Source of the DNA: Candidatus Methanomethylophilaceae archaeon
GTDB taxonomy: Archaea; Thermoplasmatota; Thermoplasmata; Methanomassiliicoccales; Methanomethylophilaceae
Assembly (NCBI GenBank): GCA_017395275.1
Contig: JAFPVN010000009.1
Span: 1 to 15,343 of the forward strand
Length of the DNA stretch: 15,343 nt
Direction: 5' to 3'
Below are positions 1-7,007 of this stretch, piece after piece (position 1 is the stretch's first letter; each line of letters starts with the position of its first letter). Made by a program: the position numbers and the translations under genes. Under the pieces are notes generated by a model that made no database searches, had not been told where the DNA came from, and saw only the letters and a program-made list of their open reading frames with translations.

Positions 1-1
1 A

Positions 2-556
2 CACCTCGTATCCACCGAGAACCTCGTCTTCGGAATCATGATGGATCCCGACCAGGTCAAGAAGTGGGTCGACGCGGTCAACCCGATCATCAAGACCTAC
101 TGCCAGGCACTGTCCGACGCTGGAGCAGACATCATCCAGATGTCCGAGCCCTCGTCCTCTACAGACCTGCTCTCGCCCGACATGTTCACCGAGTACTCCG
201 GTAACTACGTCAAGGCATCCCTCGCACAGACCAAGGGAGCGGACACCGTCCTGCACATCTGCGGAGACACCTCCGAGATCATCCCGCTCATGGCTGACAC
301 CGGCGTCACCGGAATCTCCATCGAGGAGAAGGTCGACTCCGCCGAGGCAGTCAAGATCGCGAACGGCCGTGTCGCACTCGTCGGAAACGTCGGAGTCGTC
401 AACCCGCTGCTCCAGGGAACCCCCGAGGACTGTGCAGCCGCAGGAAAGAGGATCGCAGCCGCAGGATTCAACATCGTCTCCCCCGGATGCGGACTCTCCG
501 CACTCATCTCGGACGACAACCTGTTCGCACTGGTCAAGGCAGTCAAGGGAGAGTAA
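2..556 (+). CDS. Methylcobamide:coenzyme M methyltransferase (MtaA/MtbA family), 3' part
   Basis: The reading frame is open from base 2, so the true start lies before the window and the ATG at 38 is internal. The protein is the C-terminal half of a UroD-fold methyltransferase, which moves a methyl group from a methylated corrinoid protein to coenzyme M in the cytoplasm. Counting from the Met at 38, HICG gives His73 and Cys75 and the PGCG motif gives Cys151. This His-X-Cys...Cys zinc site binds the CoM thiolate in MtaA and MtbA, and the roughly 76-residue spacing fits that family. The GNV motif at 116-118 and the GTPE segment are also typical. I cannot tell the methanol-type (MtaA) from the methylamine-type (MtbA) enzyme, because the N-terminal half and any corrinoid-protein partner are outside. 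Codon use is strongly biased (GGA, GCA, CTC), as expected for an abundant catabolic enzyme. The stop is TAA. Confidence 0.88.
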   Translation, partial: HLVSTENLVFGIMMDPDQVKKWVDAVNPIIKTYCQALSDAGADIIQMSEPSSSTDLLSPDMFTEYSGNYVKASLAQTKGADTVLHICGDTSEIIPLMADTGVTGISIEEKVDSAEAVKIANGRVALVGNVGVVNPLLQGTPEDCAAAGKRIAAAGFNIVSPGCGLSALISDDNLFALVKAVKGE

Positions 557-566
557 ACCTCCCGAA

Positions 567-592
567 CCCAAACCCTTTACCCAAACCCTTTA
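567..592. repeat. Perfect 13-bp tandem duplication after the methyltransferase gene
   Basis: The unit CCCAAACCCTTTA occurs twice head to tail (567-579 and 580-592), starting 10 bases after the methyltransferase stop codon and followed by a T-rich stretch. No function can be assigned. It could be slippage-generated 3'-UTR sequence or part of the next gene's promoter. Confidence 0.85.
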
Positions 593-601
593 CCACCGTT
601 C

Positions 602-610
602 TGTTTTTCT
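602..610 (+). terminator. T-rich tract, possible archaeal terminator
   Basis: A run of five T (604-608) inside a pyrimidine-rich stretch lies about 50 bases after the methyltransferase stop and 24 bases before the next start. Archaeal RNA polymerase can terminate at oligo-T without a hairpin, and no hairpin is seen here. The same T-rich stretch sits where a leaderless promoter element for the gene at 634 would be, so the assignment is weak. Confidence 0.3.
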
Positions 611-633
611 ACTACTGGTACATACCCTGTAAC

Positions 634-1194
634 ATGATCACCGATTACGAATCACTCGTCGACAAGATCGACGTCATCTCCCAGGACGCGTACAGGATGG
701 GCCGCATCGAGGGCGTACGCTACGACCCCCACGACTACAACATCCTCGGGCTCATAGTCAAGTGCGAGAAGGAGGTCTCCAACATGGTCGGAGCCGGTTC
801 CTCCAAGTCCCGCATCCTGCTGAGACCGGAGAACTTCGAGGTCCACGATGTGCTCCTCATCGGGGACACCGTCGAGGATGCCAAGAGCTACATCCAGCCG
901 GATGTGGACACCATGTCCTCGGTCGACAACCTCATCTCCATGCAGGTGGCTACGGCCGACGACAAGCTGCTCGGAGTCATAAAAGGGGTCCAGCTGGATC
1001 TCGGCGGATGGTACGTCCACTCGTTCACGATCAAGCTGGACAAGGAGGCCCACGCCCCCCTCGGCCTGAAGAAGCTGCTCCTCTCCAAGGAGATCTCGGG
1101 CATCATGGCCGACCATATCTCCGTGGTATCGGACAAGGTCCACCTCACCCTCACTATGGATGAGGTCAAGGACGTTATGCAGCTGCCCGAATGA
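634..1194 (+). CDS. PRC-barrel-like domain protein
   Basis: 186 residues from the ATG at 634. An upstream in-frame extension would run back into the methyltransferase gene and is rejected. The C-terminal part (about residues 105-186) has the pattern of archaeal PRC-barrel proteins: a glycine-containing strand followed by a V-x-L-D-L segment, a KLDKEA...LGLKK segment, then a V-x-D-K-V-x-L strand and a final acidic helix. PRC barrels are small beta-barrel folds found in RNA-processing and photosynthetic proteins; in archaea their role is mostly unknown. The N-terminal hundred residues are not recognised. There is no signal peptide or membrane segment, so it should be cytoplasmic. No SD sequence precedes the ATG, which suggests leaderless translation. 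Its stop abuts the stop of the convergent gene with no intervening base. Confidence 0.68.
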   Translation: MITDYESLVDKIDVISQDAYRMGRIEGVRYDPHDYNILGLIVKCEKEVSNMVGAGSSKSRILLRPENFEVHDVLLIGDTVEDAKSYIQPDVDTMSSVDNLISMQVATADDKLLGVIKGVQLDLGGWYVHSFTIKLDKEAHAPLGLKKLLLSKEISGIMADHISVVSDKVHLTLTMDEVKDVMQLPE

Positions 1195-1743
1195 TCAGAT
1201 CGGGTCGTAGGCGACCAGGATCGATGCGAGCTTCGCATCGTCCGGGAGTCCCTTGTACTCCCTGATCATCTTGTCGCTGGTGGGTGCGGGGCTGCACGAC
1301 ACGACGTTCTTGCAGCCGTTGCTCTCGTTCAGCTCGGGGAAGGACACCGGAGGCATGATGAACGCCTCGGAGCTTCCCTCGGTCGGGATTACGTTGTAGA
1401 ATATCACGAACCCGTCGGAGACCATCAGGCAGCCCTCCTTTCCGATGTATTTGTCCTGGGTGTCGGGGAACACCTCCACTCCGAGTATCTGACCGTCGCT
1501 GCACTTCAGGATGACGGTGGGCTCCGGCGGGGGCCTGAAACGGGGGTCCTTGATGATGCAGATGACCTTCTTGCGTTTGAGGGCCTCCTCCACACCGAGG
1601 TTCTTGACGGCCGTTCCCGTCCCGGGCGATGTGACGGTATCTTCCTCGGCCTTGACCTTCTTCATGATCTCGTCATCGAGGTAGAACGCCTCTCTGACTC
1701 CTCTCATTCCCTTGATTATCTCCAAAGGGTCTTGCGCGCTCAT
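1195..1743 (-). CDS. Hypothetical protein, family not recognised
   Basis: 182 residues starting MSAQDPLE. An internal Met at residue 13 is an alternative start. It is a soluble protein with no signal peptide, membrane helix or known domain that I can name. Visible traits are a basic proline-rich patch (KDPRFRPPPEP, about residues 65-75), a run of predicted beta strands in the middle, and four cysteines without a metal-binding pattern. The gene follows the DUF4443/DUF2111-like regulator on the same strand after 46 bp, so the two may be co-transcribed. However, a T6 run in the gap could end the regulator transcript or act as a promoter element. Regular codon use and a convergent neighbour that stops exactly at its stop support a real gene. 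No function is proposed. Confidence 0.72.
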   Translation of the reverse strand: MSAQDPLEIIKGMRGVREAFYLDDEIMKKVKAEEDTVTSPGTGTAVKNLGVEEALKRKKVICIIKDPRFRPPPEPTVILKCSDGQILGVEVFPDTQDKYIGKEGCLMVSDGFVIFYNVIPTEGSSEAFIMPPVSFPELNESNGCKNVVSCSPAPTSDKMIREYKGLPDDAKLASILVAYDPI

Positions 1744-1766
1744 GAGCCAGGGAAGGGTTTATGGGT

Positions 1767-1772
1767 AAAAAA
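1767..1772 (-). terminator. T6 run between regulator and downstream gene
   Basis: Six consecutive T on the minus strand, 17 bases past the regulator stop and about 24 bases before the ATG of the next minus-strand gene. It could be an oligo-T terminator. Equally, it could be the TATA-like element of a leaderless promoter for the gene at 1743, because the spacing suits that. Confidence 0.35.
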
Positions 1773-1789
1773 CACTAGCGGTCGCAGGC

Positions 1790-2716
1790 TCATCCGTAAG
1801 CGGTGAACAGCTCCTTGATGTCTACCACGCCGATGGCGGCGATGACGGTGCCGGCGAGGTCTATCGGGGTGACGATCACGTGTATGCCCTTGTACGGCCC
1901 TTTCTTGGCGATCGTCCTCTGGGTCTTTCCCGTGCGGATGGCCTCCTCGAGGACCTCGCCCGTGTAGGCGTTGTCGATGACCATGCCGTCCTCTATGCGG
2001 ACACCGAGGTTGTTTTTGCTCTTGGCGCACACGGGCATGCCCGCCATCAGCTCGTGTATGGCGAACGCCAGGGAGATGAGCTCCTCCGTGCTGGAGGAGG
2101 ACGAGAGTATGCCGTGAAGGTCCTTCTTGAACTTCAGTCCGCCTATGAGGGACAGTGCGACGGATATGGCTCCGCGCTCCGCGCCCTCCGGCGTCTTGGC
2201 TGTACCGATGACGATGACGTCCTCGTTCCTCAGGCGGAAGGTCTTGTTGAAGATCTCCTCCGTCTTCGGGTCGACCCTGTCGCTTCCGGGGAAGCACAGC
2301 TTCCCGTCGGTGTAGATCAGCGTCGTCGCACCTATCGCGCCGTTGCGTATGGCGACGTCGCTCTCCTCGCGTCCGTACCTGATCTTGCTGGCGGCGAACG
2401 GGACGCGGACGGCGCAGTCGTACTCGCTGATGGTCAGGTATCCCACGTCCATATGGGCCATGTCCATGAGGACGCTGTTGCGTATCTTGACGCCCTCCTC
2501 CGACAGGTAAATCCCCGTCTTGTCGGTGTACGTGCAGCCGTACTTGTTCAATTGACCCAGAAGCGTGCGGGTGCTGCCCTCTCCGATGTTCAGGAGCAGG
2601 GAGAGCTTCTTCCTGCCTATCGGTACCTGGTCGTCCATGCACATCAGTGCCTTCCAGATGTGGTAGTCGGTGAACTTTGCCGACTGGTTGACCCGGACGC
2701 TCGAGAGGTTGCCCAT
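1790..2716 (-). CDS. Winged-helix regulator with DUF4443-like and DUF2111-like domains
   Basis: 308 residues. Residues about 15-80 form a winged helix-turn-helix with the recognition region around GEGSTRTLLGQLNKYG, then a wing strand and a final helix. Residues about 90-195 match my memory of the DUF4443 domain that accompanies this helix-turn-helix in archaeal regulators. After a serine-rich linker (205-209), residues about 210-303 resemble DUF2111 (...GMPVCAKSKNNLGVRIEDG... and a C-terminal TPIDLAGTVIAAIGVVDI strand pair), a small domain I recall as largely confined to methanogens and possibly a ligand sensor. No membrane segments. The gene is divergent from the MCR-activation operon across 130 bp. 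No SD precedes the ATG, and a TATA-like box lies at leaderless spacing. Transcription-factor function is well supported; its target and ligand are inferred only from position. Confidence 0.8.
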   Translation of the reverse strand: MGNLSSVRVNQSAKFTDYHIWKALMCMDDQVPIGRKKLSLLLNIGEGSTRTLLGQLNKYGCTYTDKTGIYLSEEGVKIRNSVLMDMAHMDVGYLTISEYDCAVRVPFAASKIRYGREESDVAIRNGAIGATTLIYTDGKLCFPGSDRVDPKTEEIFNKTFRLRNEDVIVIGTAKTPEGAERGAISVALSLIGGLKFKKDLHGILSSSSSTEELISLAFAIHELMAGMPVCAKSKNNLGVRIEDGMVIDNAYTGEVLEEAIRTGKTQRTIAKKGPYKGIHVIVTPIDLAGTVIAAIGVVDIKELFTAYG

Positions 2717-2732
2717 GGTACGGTATGGCTGT

Positions 2733-2755
2733 CCAAATATAATAACCCGATTTGG
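2733..2755. promoter_or_regulatory. Inverted repeat CCAAAT-N11-ATTTGG over the regulator promoter
   Basis: Two perfect 6-bp arms (2733-2738 and 2750-2755) are separated by 11 bases, and that spacer plus the left arm contain the TATA-like box of the minus-strand regulator gene. A half-site spacing of 17 bp, about 1.6 helical turns, could suit a dimeric winged-helix protein. Binding here would block TBP/TFB, so autorepression is the simplest reading, but this is inference. Confidence 0.5.
2735..2745 (-). promoter_or_regulatory. TATA-box candidate for the regulator gene
   Basis: On the minus strand the sequence reads TTATTATATTT. The centre of TTATTATA lies about 25 bases before the ATG at 2716. 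With no SD sequence upstream of the ATG, this fits a leaderless transcript starting at or next to the start codon. Confidence 0.55.
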
Positions 2756-2761
2756 CCGCGT

Positions 2762-2796
2762 TAGGGAAAAATAACGGCGTTAACACTATTTTCCTA
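2762..2796. promoter_or_regulatory. Nested dyad in the divergent promoter region (candidate operator)
   Basis: A perfect 11-base palindrome TAACGGCGTTA (2772-2782, central G) lies inside a second dyad whose arms are TAGGGAAAA (2762-2770) and TTTTCCTA (2789-2796), identical in reverse complement apart from one extra G. It lies 19 bases upstream of the atwA TATA box, where archaeal activators often bind, and upstream of the regulator promoter. Which protein binds is unknown; the divergent regulator is the obvious candidate. Confidence 0.45.
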
Positions 2797-2815
2797 GTCG
2801 CGCGCGTCTACAATC

Positions 2816-2824
2816 TTTTATTAA
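2816..2824 (+). promoter_or_regulatory. TATA box of the atwA-mmp operon
   Basis: TTTTATTAA is centred at 2820, 27 bases before the atwA ATG. This is exactly the TATA-to-start spacing expected of a leaderless archaeal mRNA, and no SD sequence precedes the ATG (the bases just before it are C-rich). Confidence 0.65.
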
Positions 2825-2846
2825 AGGGGTTGCCGTTTTCCCGCCC

Positions 2847-4469
2847 ATGAACGGTAACGGTATCGAGCTCCTCAAAGTGGAGAATGTGACCAAGAAATTC
2901 GAAGGCAGGGTGGTCCTCGAGAACATTTCGCTCACCCTGAAGACAGGAGAGATCCTGGGGCTCATCGGAAAGAGCGCATCCGGAAAGAGCGTCCTCATGC
3001 ACATGATACGCGGTGCGGAGGAATACAGACCCGACTCCGGAAAGGTGCTCTACCACGTGAACCTCTGTACCGAATGCGACGCAGTGGACTTCCCCCACGA
3101 GGGCGGGGTCTGCCCCAAGTGCGGCAAGCCTTGCAGGACCGAGTGGATAGACTACTGGTCCATCAAGGAGAAGGACCCGATGAGATACAGGATCTCGTCG
3201 CACATCTCGATCATGCTCCAGAGGACCTTCGCCCTGTTCGGTGACAGCACCGTCCTGGAGAACATCTACGAGGCCATACCCCAGTCGTTCAACGAGACCG
3301 AGAGGGTCAACAAGGCGATCAAGCTCCTGGAGTTCGTCAACATGACGCACAGGACCACCCACATCGCCAGGGACCTGTCCGGAGGGGAGAAGCAGAGGGT
3401 CGTCCTCGCAAGGCAGCTGGCCAAGGAGCCGCTGTTCTTCGTCGCCGACGAGCCCACCGGAACACTCGATCCGTATACCGCAAACATCGTTCACGAGAGG
3501 CTCGTACAGTACGTGCGCGAGCACAACATCTGCATGATATTCGCATCGCACTGGCCTGAGGCGATCGAGAAGATGGCCGACTACGCCATGTGGCTCGACA
3601 GGGGTAAGGTCCTCATCGAGGGCAAGCCCAAGGACGTCACCTCCAAGTTCATGGCCGAGTACAAGTTCGAGAGGGGCGAGGCCCACAACCTCGGAGAGCC
3701 GATCATCAGGCTCGAGGACGCCAAGAAGCACTACTTCTCCGTCGTCAGGGGAGTCGTCAAGGCCGTAGATGGGATCAACCTCGAGATAAGGGAGGGAGAG
3801 ATCTTCGCCCTGGCCGGATTCTCCGGAGCCGGGAAGACCACCACGTCCCGTATGATCGCAGGTATGGCGCCCGCCACCAGCGGAAAGGTCGAGATCAAGA
3901 TCGGGGACACATGGGTCAACATGAGCGACGCCGGAGAGGGCGGAAGGGGAAGGGCCACGCCCTACATCGGAGTGCTCCACCAGGAGTATGCGCTGTACCC
4001 CTCGGAGACCATCCTCCAGAACCTCACCTCGTGCATCGGTCTGAAGATGCCCGCGGAGCTTGCCAAGGTCAAGGCCATCCAGTCGCTGCTAAACGTCGGC
4101 TTCCCCAGGGACCAGGTCGAGAAGATCCTCAACGCCCTCCCGGGAGACCTGTCCGTCGGAGAGGTCCAGAGGGTGGCGTTCGCGCTCGTCCTCATCAAGG
4201 AGCCCAAGATCGTCATCCTCGACGAGCCTACGGGAACCATGGACCCCATCACCAAGCTCGCCGTCGCCAAGGCGGTCAACAAGGCGAGGGCGGACCTCAA
4301 CGAGACGTTCATCGTCGTCAGCCACGACATGGACTTCATCCTCAACTGCTGCGACCGTGTCGCACTCATGAAGGACGGGAAGATAACATCCATCGGAGCC
4401 GCCGAGCCCCAGGTCGAGGCGCTCAGGAACCTTGAGAAGGAGATCATTGAGTCTGGCGGTGAGTTATGA
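2847..4469 (+). CDS. atwA: Methyl-coenzyme M reductase activation component A2 (AtwA)
   Basis: 540 residues, the usual size of this twin-ABC ATPase, which supplies ATP-driven energy for reductive activation of Ni in cofactor F430 of MCR. First ABC domain: Walker A GKSASGKS (41-48), Q-loop Gln125, signature LSGGEKQR (177-184), Walker B ending DEP (201-203), H-loop His235. Second domain: Walker A GFSGAGKT (324-331), Gln379, signature LSVGEVQR (435-442), Walker B ILDEP (457-461), His493. Between Walker A and Q-loop of the first half is a four-cysteine insert (Cys74, Cys77, Cys89, Cys92, with Cys96 nearby) that looks like a zinc ribbon. No membrane segments, so it is cytoplasmic and not a transporter. 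It is the first gene of the operon, probably translated from a leaderless mRNA, and overlaps mcrC by ATGA. The full methanogen-specific context makes the identification very safe. Confidence 0.96.
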   Translation: MNGNGIELLKVENVTKKFEGRVVLENISLTLKTGEILGLIGKSASGKSVLMHMIRGAEEYRPDSGKVLYHVNLCTECDAVDFPHEGGVCPKCGKPCRTEWIDYWSIKEKDPMRYRISSHISIMLQRTFALFGDSTVLENIYEAIPQSFNETERVNKAIKLLEFVNMTHRTTHIARDLSGGEKQRVVLARQLAKEPLFFVADEPTGTLDPYTANIVHERLVQYVREHNICMIFASHWPEAIEKMADYAMWLDRGKVLIEGKPKDVTSKFMAEYKFERGEAHNLGEPIIRLEDAKKHYFSVVRGVVKAVDGINLEIREGEIFALAGFSGAGKTTTSRMIAGMAPATSGKVEIKIGDTWVNMSDAGEGGRGRATPYIGVLHQEYALYPSETILQNLTSCIGLKMPAELAKVKAIQSLLNVGFPRDQVEKILNALPGDLSVGEVQRVAFALVLIKEPKIVILDEPTGTMDPITKLAVAKAVNKARADLNETFIVVSHDMDFILNCCDRVALMKDGKITSIGAAEPQVEALRNLEKEIIESGGEL

Positions 4470-5089
4470 AGCAGAGAATCGGAAGGCACATCAGTTTCGT
4501 CGAGTGCAGGGAATCGATGGGAATGGGTCAGGGCGGAGGCCTTGCCCAGAGGGCAACTATCTCTGAGAGCGGAAGGGACGTCGTGGCCATCGCCATGGGA
4601 CCCGGACGCAGGCACATCACCAAACCCGTCTGCGAGATCACCTACGCGCTGAGGGAGGAAGGCATCGATACGTCCGTCCTCGTCCTCAACGCCGGTGCGG
4701 GAGTGCCCGCCGACGCACCCGACGTCATCCACGGCCAGTGCATGGGACTGGAACCCATCGAGGTCGAGAGGATCCAGCAGTTCAAGGTGGCCCTCATCCA
4801 CCTGGGAAACGTCAGGGGCCACATCATCTGGAAGGCCAGGCTGGTGCTCAGGAACGTCAACATCCCCGCGATAGTGGTCGCCCAGTGCCCCATCGACTAC
4901 GAGGACTTCGCCGCCATCGGCGTGAAGACCAAGTACATCATGCCCGACGACGAGAACATCAACACCAAGGGATCGATCCAGGAGATCGTCACCGGAGTCA
5001 TCAGAGGCGTGCCGTGCCCCCAGGACAAGCTCGACGAGATCGTGTCCAAGGTACAGGGCATGCTGCCCGACAGGAGGGGCGGACAATGA
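4466..5089 (+). CDS. mcrC: MCR activation protein McrC
   Basis: 207 residues, close to the family norm of about 200. McrC is named for the mcr operon of some methanogens and copurifies with the MCR activation machinery (component A3a); in many genomes a copy lies, as here, beside atwA or the marker genes. Typical features are the N-terminal GRHISFVECRE segment with Cys14, a glycine-rich stretch GMGQGGG (19-25), the PGRRHITKPVCE motif with Cys56, and further cysteines at 92, 141 and 184. Recent structural work, as I recall it, places McrC in a complex with Mmp3, Mmp7, Mmp17 and A2 holding nitrogenase-type Fe-S clusters. Which cysteines are ligands cannot be read from sequence alone. Start: the ATG overlaps the atwA stop (ATGA) and has GGTGA three bases upstream. 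Confidence 0.94.
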   Translation: MKQRIGRHISFVECRESMGMGQGGGLAQRATISESGRDVVAIAMGPGRRHITKPVCEITYALREEGIDTSVLVLNAGAGVPADAPDVIHGQCMGLEPIEVERIQQFKVALIHLGNVRGHIIWKARLVLRNVNIPAIVVAQCPIDYEDFAAIGVKTKYIMPDDENINTKGSIQEIVTGVIRGVPCPQDKLDEIVSKVQGMLPDRRGGQ

Positions 5090-6600
5090 AGGTCATCGTG
5101 AACGGGAAGGAGAGGAAGCTCAAGGACGGCGCCCTACTCAAGGATGCCCTGAAGGGCGAGCAGTATGTCCCCGGGACGGTCGTGGCGATCCACAAGAGCA
5201 CCGAGTCGCTCAGGGTGGAGTCGGACGACTTCGAGGTCATGACCAACAAGGGATCGTTCTGCATACACCTGAACGGTTCAGAGTACGCCAGGGTCTGGAA
5301 GGCCAGCATGCCCTCCATCAAGGGATGCACCGCCAGATGGTCCACCCACAACATCACCGCCTTCGGAGCCTTCCCCACCGACCTGAAGGTCGACCGCGGG
5401 GAGTACATGTACCAGAGGTACGACTGCTTCTTCTCGCTGGGAGGGTTCGACAACTCCACCACCTACCTGATGGTGGCCAAGGACAACCACAAGTGGGGAT
5501 ACGGTGCGGGTTCCGCCATAGTCGGGAGGGTCACCCGCGGAAGGCACGTCATCGATTCTCTGGTTGAGACCGACGAGATCCTGTCGATCGAGCCCGTGGT
5601 GTCGGAGACGTTCACCGAGAACTACGAGCTCACCACCGACCTGGAGTTCAGGCTGGACGAGGGCAACAAGGTGGAGTCGTACATCAAGATAAAGCTGGAC
5701 ATGGACGCGCCCGAGTCCGCGGAGCACATGATGGTGCTCACCCAGAGGGGATACATCACCGCCACCCACGTCTCGGGCAGCTACGTGGCATCGGACGACG
5801 ATATGGACATCAAGATCGCATCCGAGACCAAAGGCGTCAGGGAGGTCGGCTCCGTGTACGTCCGCAGCACCGGTGTGGGGACGGGACGCATGTTCTTCTA
5901 CAAGGAGAGGAGACAGATGGGAGAGTCCTTCAACCACGTCGGCGACGTGGAGGTCGGAAGGTCCATCATCGCCTCCGTGAGGGAGAACGACAGGATCACC
6001 GTCGTCACCGACCCGCCGAGGAGGCTGGCCGTCGGTATGACCATGGCCGAGGGAGAGAGGATGCTCTCCGAGGCCGGCATCAAGGTGGAGCGTACCGGCG
6101 ATTCCGATGACTCCGCCATAGTCGCGGAGCAGATCCCGGAGATGACCGTCACGGCCATCAGGGACGGCAAGGTGCAGCTGTTCGGAGTGAAGAAGGAGGA
6201 CATCTACAGGGTCCAGCTGGACGACACCTTCGAACAGGATGTCCACTATTTCAGGAAGGTGACCGGGCTCAGCCACAAGTCCGTGGGAACGCTCAGGGTC
6301 CACTTCTGGTTCCCTGGCATGACCATGGTCACCTTCGAGGGGGATTACGACAAGGGCAAGTCCCTCTACCCCGGGGAGCCGTTCAAGAGATGCAAGCGCG
6401 GGGACCTGGGACTCACCAACCAGGCCTGCGACCACCACGGACTCATAGGGGTCAGGGTGGAGGCCAGCAAGGAATTCGGACCCACGGGTGAGGAGCCCTA
6501 CGGTACCAACATATTCGGCAAGTTCGCCGGCGACCTCGACAAGTTCACGGATTCGCTGGAGGACGGCAAGACCGTATACATAACGGAGAGGAAACTATGA
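5086..6600 (+). CDS. Methanogenesis marker protein 3 (Mmp3, UPF0288)
   Basis: 504 residues, matching the roughly 500-residue family. The ATG at 5086 overlaps the mcrC stop by four bases and follows AGGAGG; a longer in-frame opening upstream lies inside mcrC and is discarded. The N-terminus (MKVIVNGKERKLKDGALLKDAL) looks like a small ubiquitin/ThiS-type beta-grasp. A central region (about 100-300) has the strand pattern noted in this family as cyclophilin-like. Cysteines at FCIHL, KGCTARW and RYDCFF, and two in the C-terminal CKRGDLGLTNQACDHHG segment (about residues 432-447), are candidate cluster or metal ligands. Family members are found across methanogens, and Mmp3 belongs to the MCR activation complex. 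Expected in the cytoplasm. Its stop overlaps mmp6. The identity is clear; the exact role of this subunit is not. Confidence 0.93.
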   Translation: MKVIVNGKERKLKDGALLKDALKGEQYVPGTVVAIHKSTESLRVESDDFEVMTNKGSFCIHLNGSEYARVWKASMPSIKGCTARWSTHNITAFGAFPTDLKVDRGEYMYQRYDCFFSLGGFDNSTTYLMVAKDNHKWGYGAGSAIVGRVTRGRHVIDSLVETDEILSIEPVVSETFTENYELTTDLEFRLDEGNKVESYIKIKLDMDAPESAEHMMVLTQRGYITATHVSGSYVASDDDMDIKIASETKGVREVGSVYVRSTGVGTGRMFFYKERRQMGESFNHVGDVEVGRSIIASVRENDRITVVTDPPRRLAVGMTMAEGERMLSEAGIKVERTGDSDDSAIVAEQIPEMTVTAIRDGKVQLFGVKKEDIYRVQLDDTFEQDVHYFRKVTGLSHKSVGTLRVHFWFPGMTMVTFEGDYDKGKSLYPGEPFKRCKRGDLGLTNQACDHHGLIGVRVEASKEFGPTGEEPYGTNIFGKFAGDLDKFTDSLEDGKTVYITERKL

Positions 6601-7007
6601 GGGAGACCAGACTTTTGATGATCTGCCCCACCTCCAGGCTTACGCCCGACGTGCTGGCGCGCGAGATCCACGCCACCGGCAAGGACGTCAAGATCAAGGA
6701 GACCTGCTACGGCTGCCTCATCGAGGGAGAGAGGGAAGTCGTCAGGGAGGTGACGGCATTCGCCAGGGAGATCGACCACAACGCCGTGTTCTCCAAGAGG
6801 CGCGCATACAAGGCCGGCGATCCGGTCAGGTGCCGCGCCCAGCACGGTACCAGGCCCGGCTTCGCGCAGCTGGAGTCGGAGTGGGAGGCGCTGCCCCTCA
6901 TAAAGGCAGGATTGGACGCCGCGGACAACGGCGAGAAGACAGAGGAGAAGCCCGGGAAGAAGAAGCTCCCGGCAATCAGATTCAAGGAAATTTGCGAGGT
7001 GAAATGA
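6597..7007 (+). CDS. Methanogenesis marker protein 6 (Mmp6)
   Basis: 136 residues, as expected for Mmp6 (about 130). A small soluble protein with an ETCYGCLIEG motif holding a CxxC pair at about residues 37-40. Single cysteines also lie in ICPTSR, in VRCRAQHG and near the C-terminus (KEICEVK). The C-terminal third is charged and lysine-rich. The family is found in methanogens and has no known biochemical function; the paired cysteines suggest metal or Fe-S handling, which is inference. The ATG overlaps the mmp3 stop and is preceded by a GGAG sequence. In this window it sits between mmp3 and mmp5, and mmp5 also carries one CxxC pair. Confidence 0.9.
   Translation: MRETRLLMICPTSRLTPDVLAREIHATGKDVKIKETCYGCLIEGEREVVREVTAFAREIDHNAVFSKRRAYKAGDPVRCRAQHGTRPGFAQLESEWEALPLIKAGLDAADNGEKTEEKPGKKKLPAIRFKEICEVK
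6996..7002 (+). promoter_or_regulatory. SD sequence that decides the mmp5 start
   Basis: GAGGTGA ends one base before the ATG at 7004 and four bases before the ATG at 7007. Spacing to the other good SD genes in this operon (3-7 bases) favours 7007, although 7004 gives the usual ATGA overlap with the mmp6 stop. Confidence 0.55.

Noticed and set aside
487..633. N-terminal extension of the PRC-barrel-like gene into the methyltransferase gene
   Set aside because: The extension overlaps coding sequence in another frame and lacks protein-like composition.
1880..2764. 294-codon plus-strand frame opposite the regulator gene
   Set aside because: Composition is a GC-rich shadow, with no SD or domain; the minus-strand frame carries a good winged-helix protein.
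1740..2786. 348-codon minus-strand frame overlapping the regulator gene in another frame
   Set aside because: Arg/His/Gly/Pro-rich, low-complexity translation of an out-of-frame shadow.
2808..3980. 390-codon minus-strand frame opposite atwA
   Set aside because: Antisense shadow of a clear ABC ATPase; no domain and biased composition.
5278..6438. 386-codon minus-strand frame opposite mmp3
   Set aside because: Shadow composition; mmp3 is full length and well supported.
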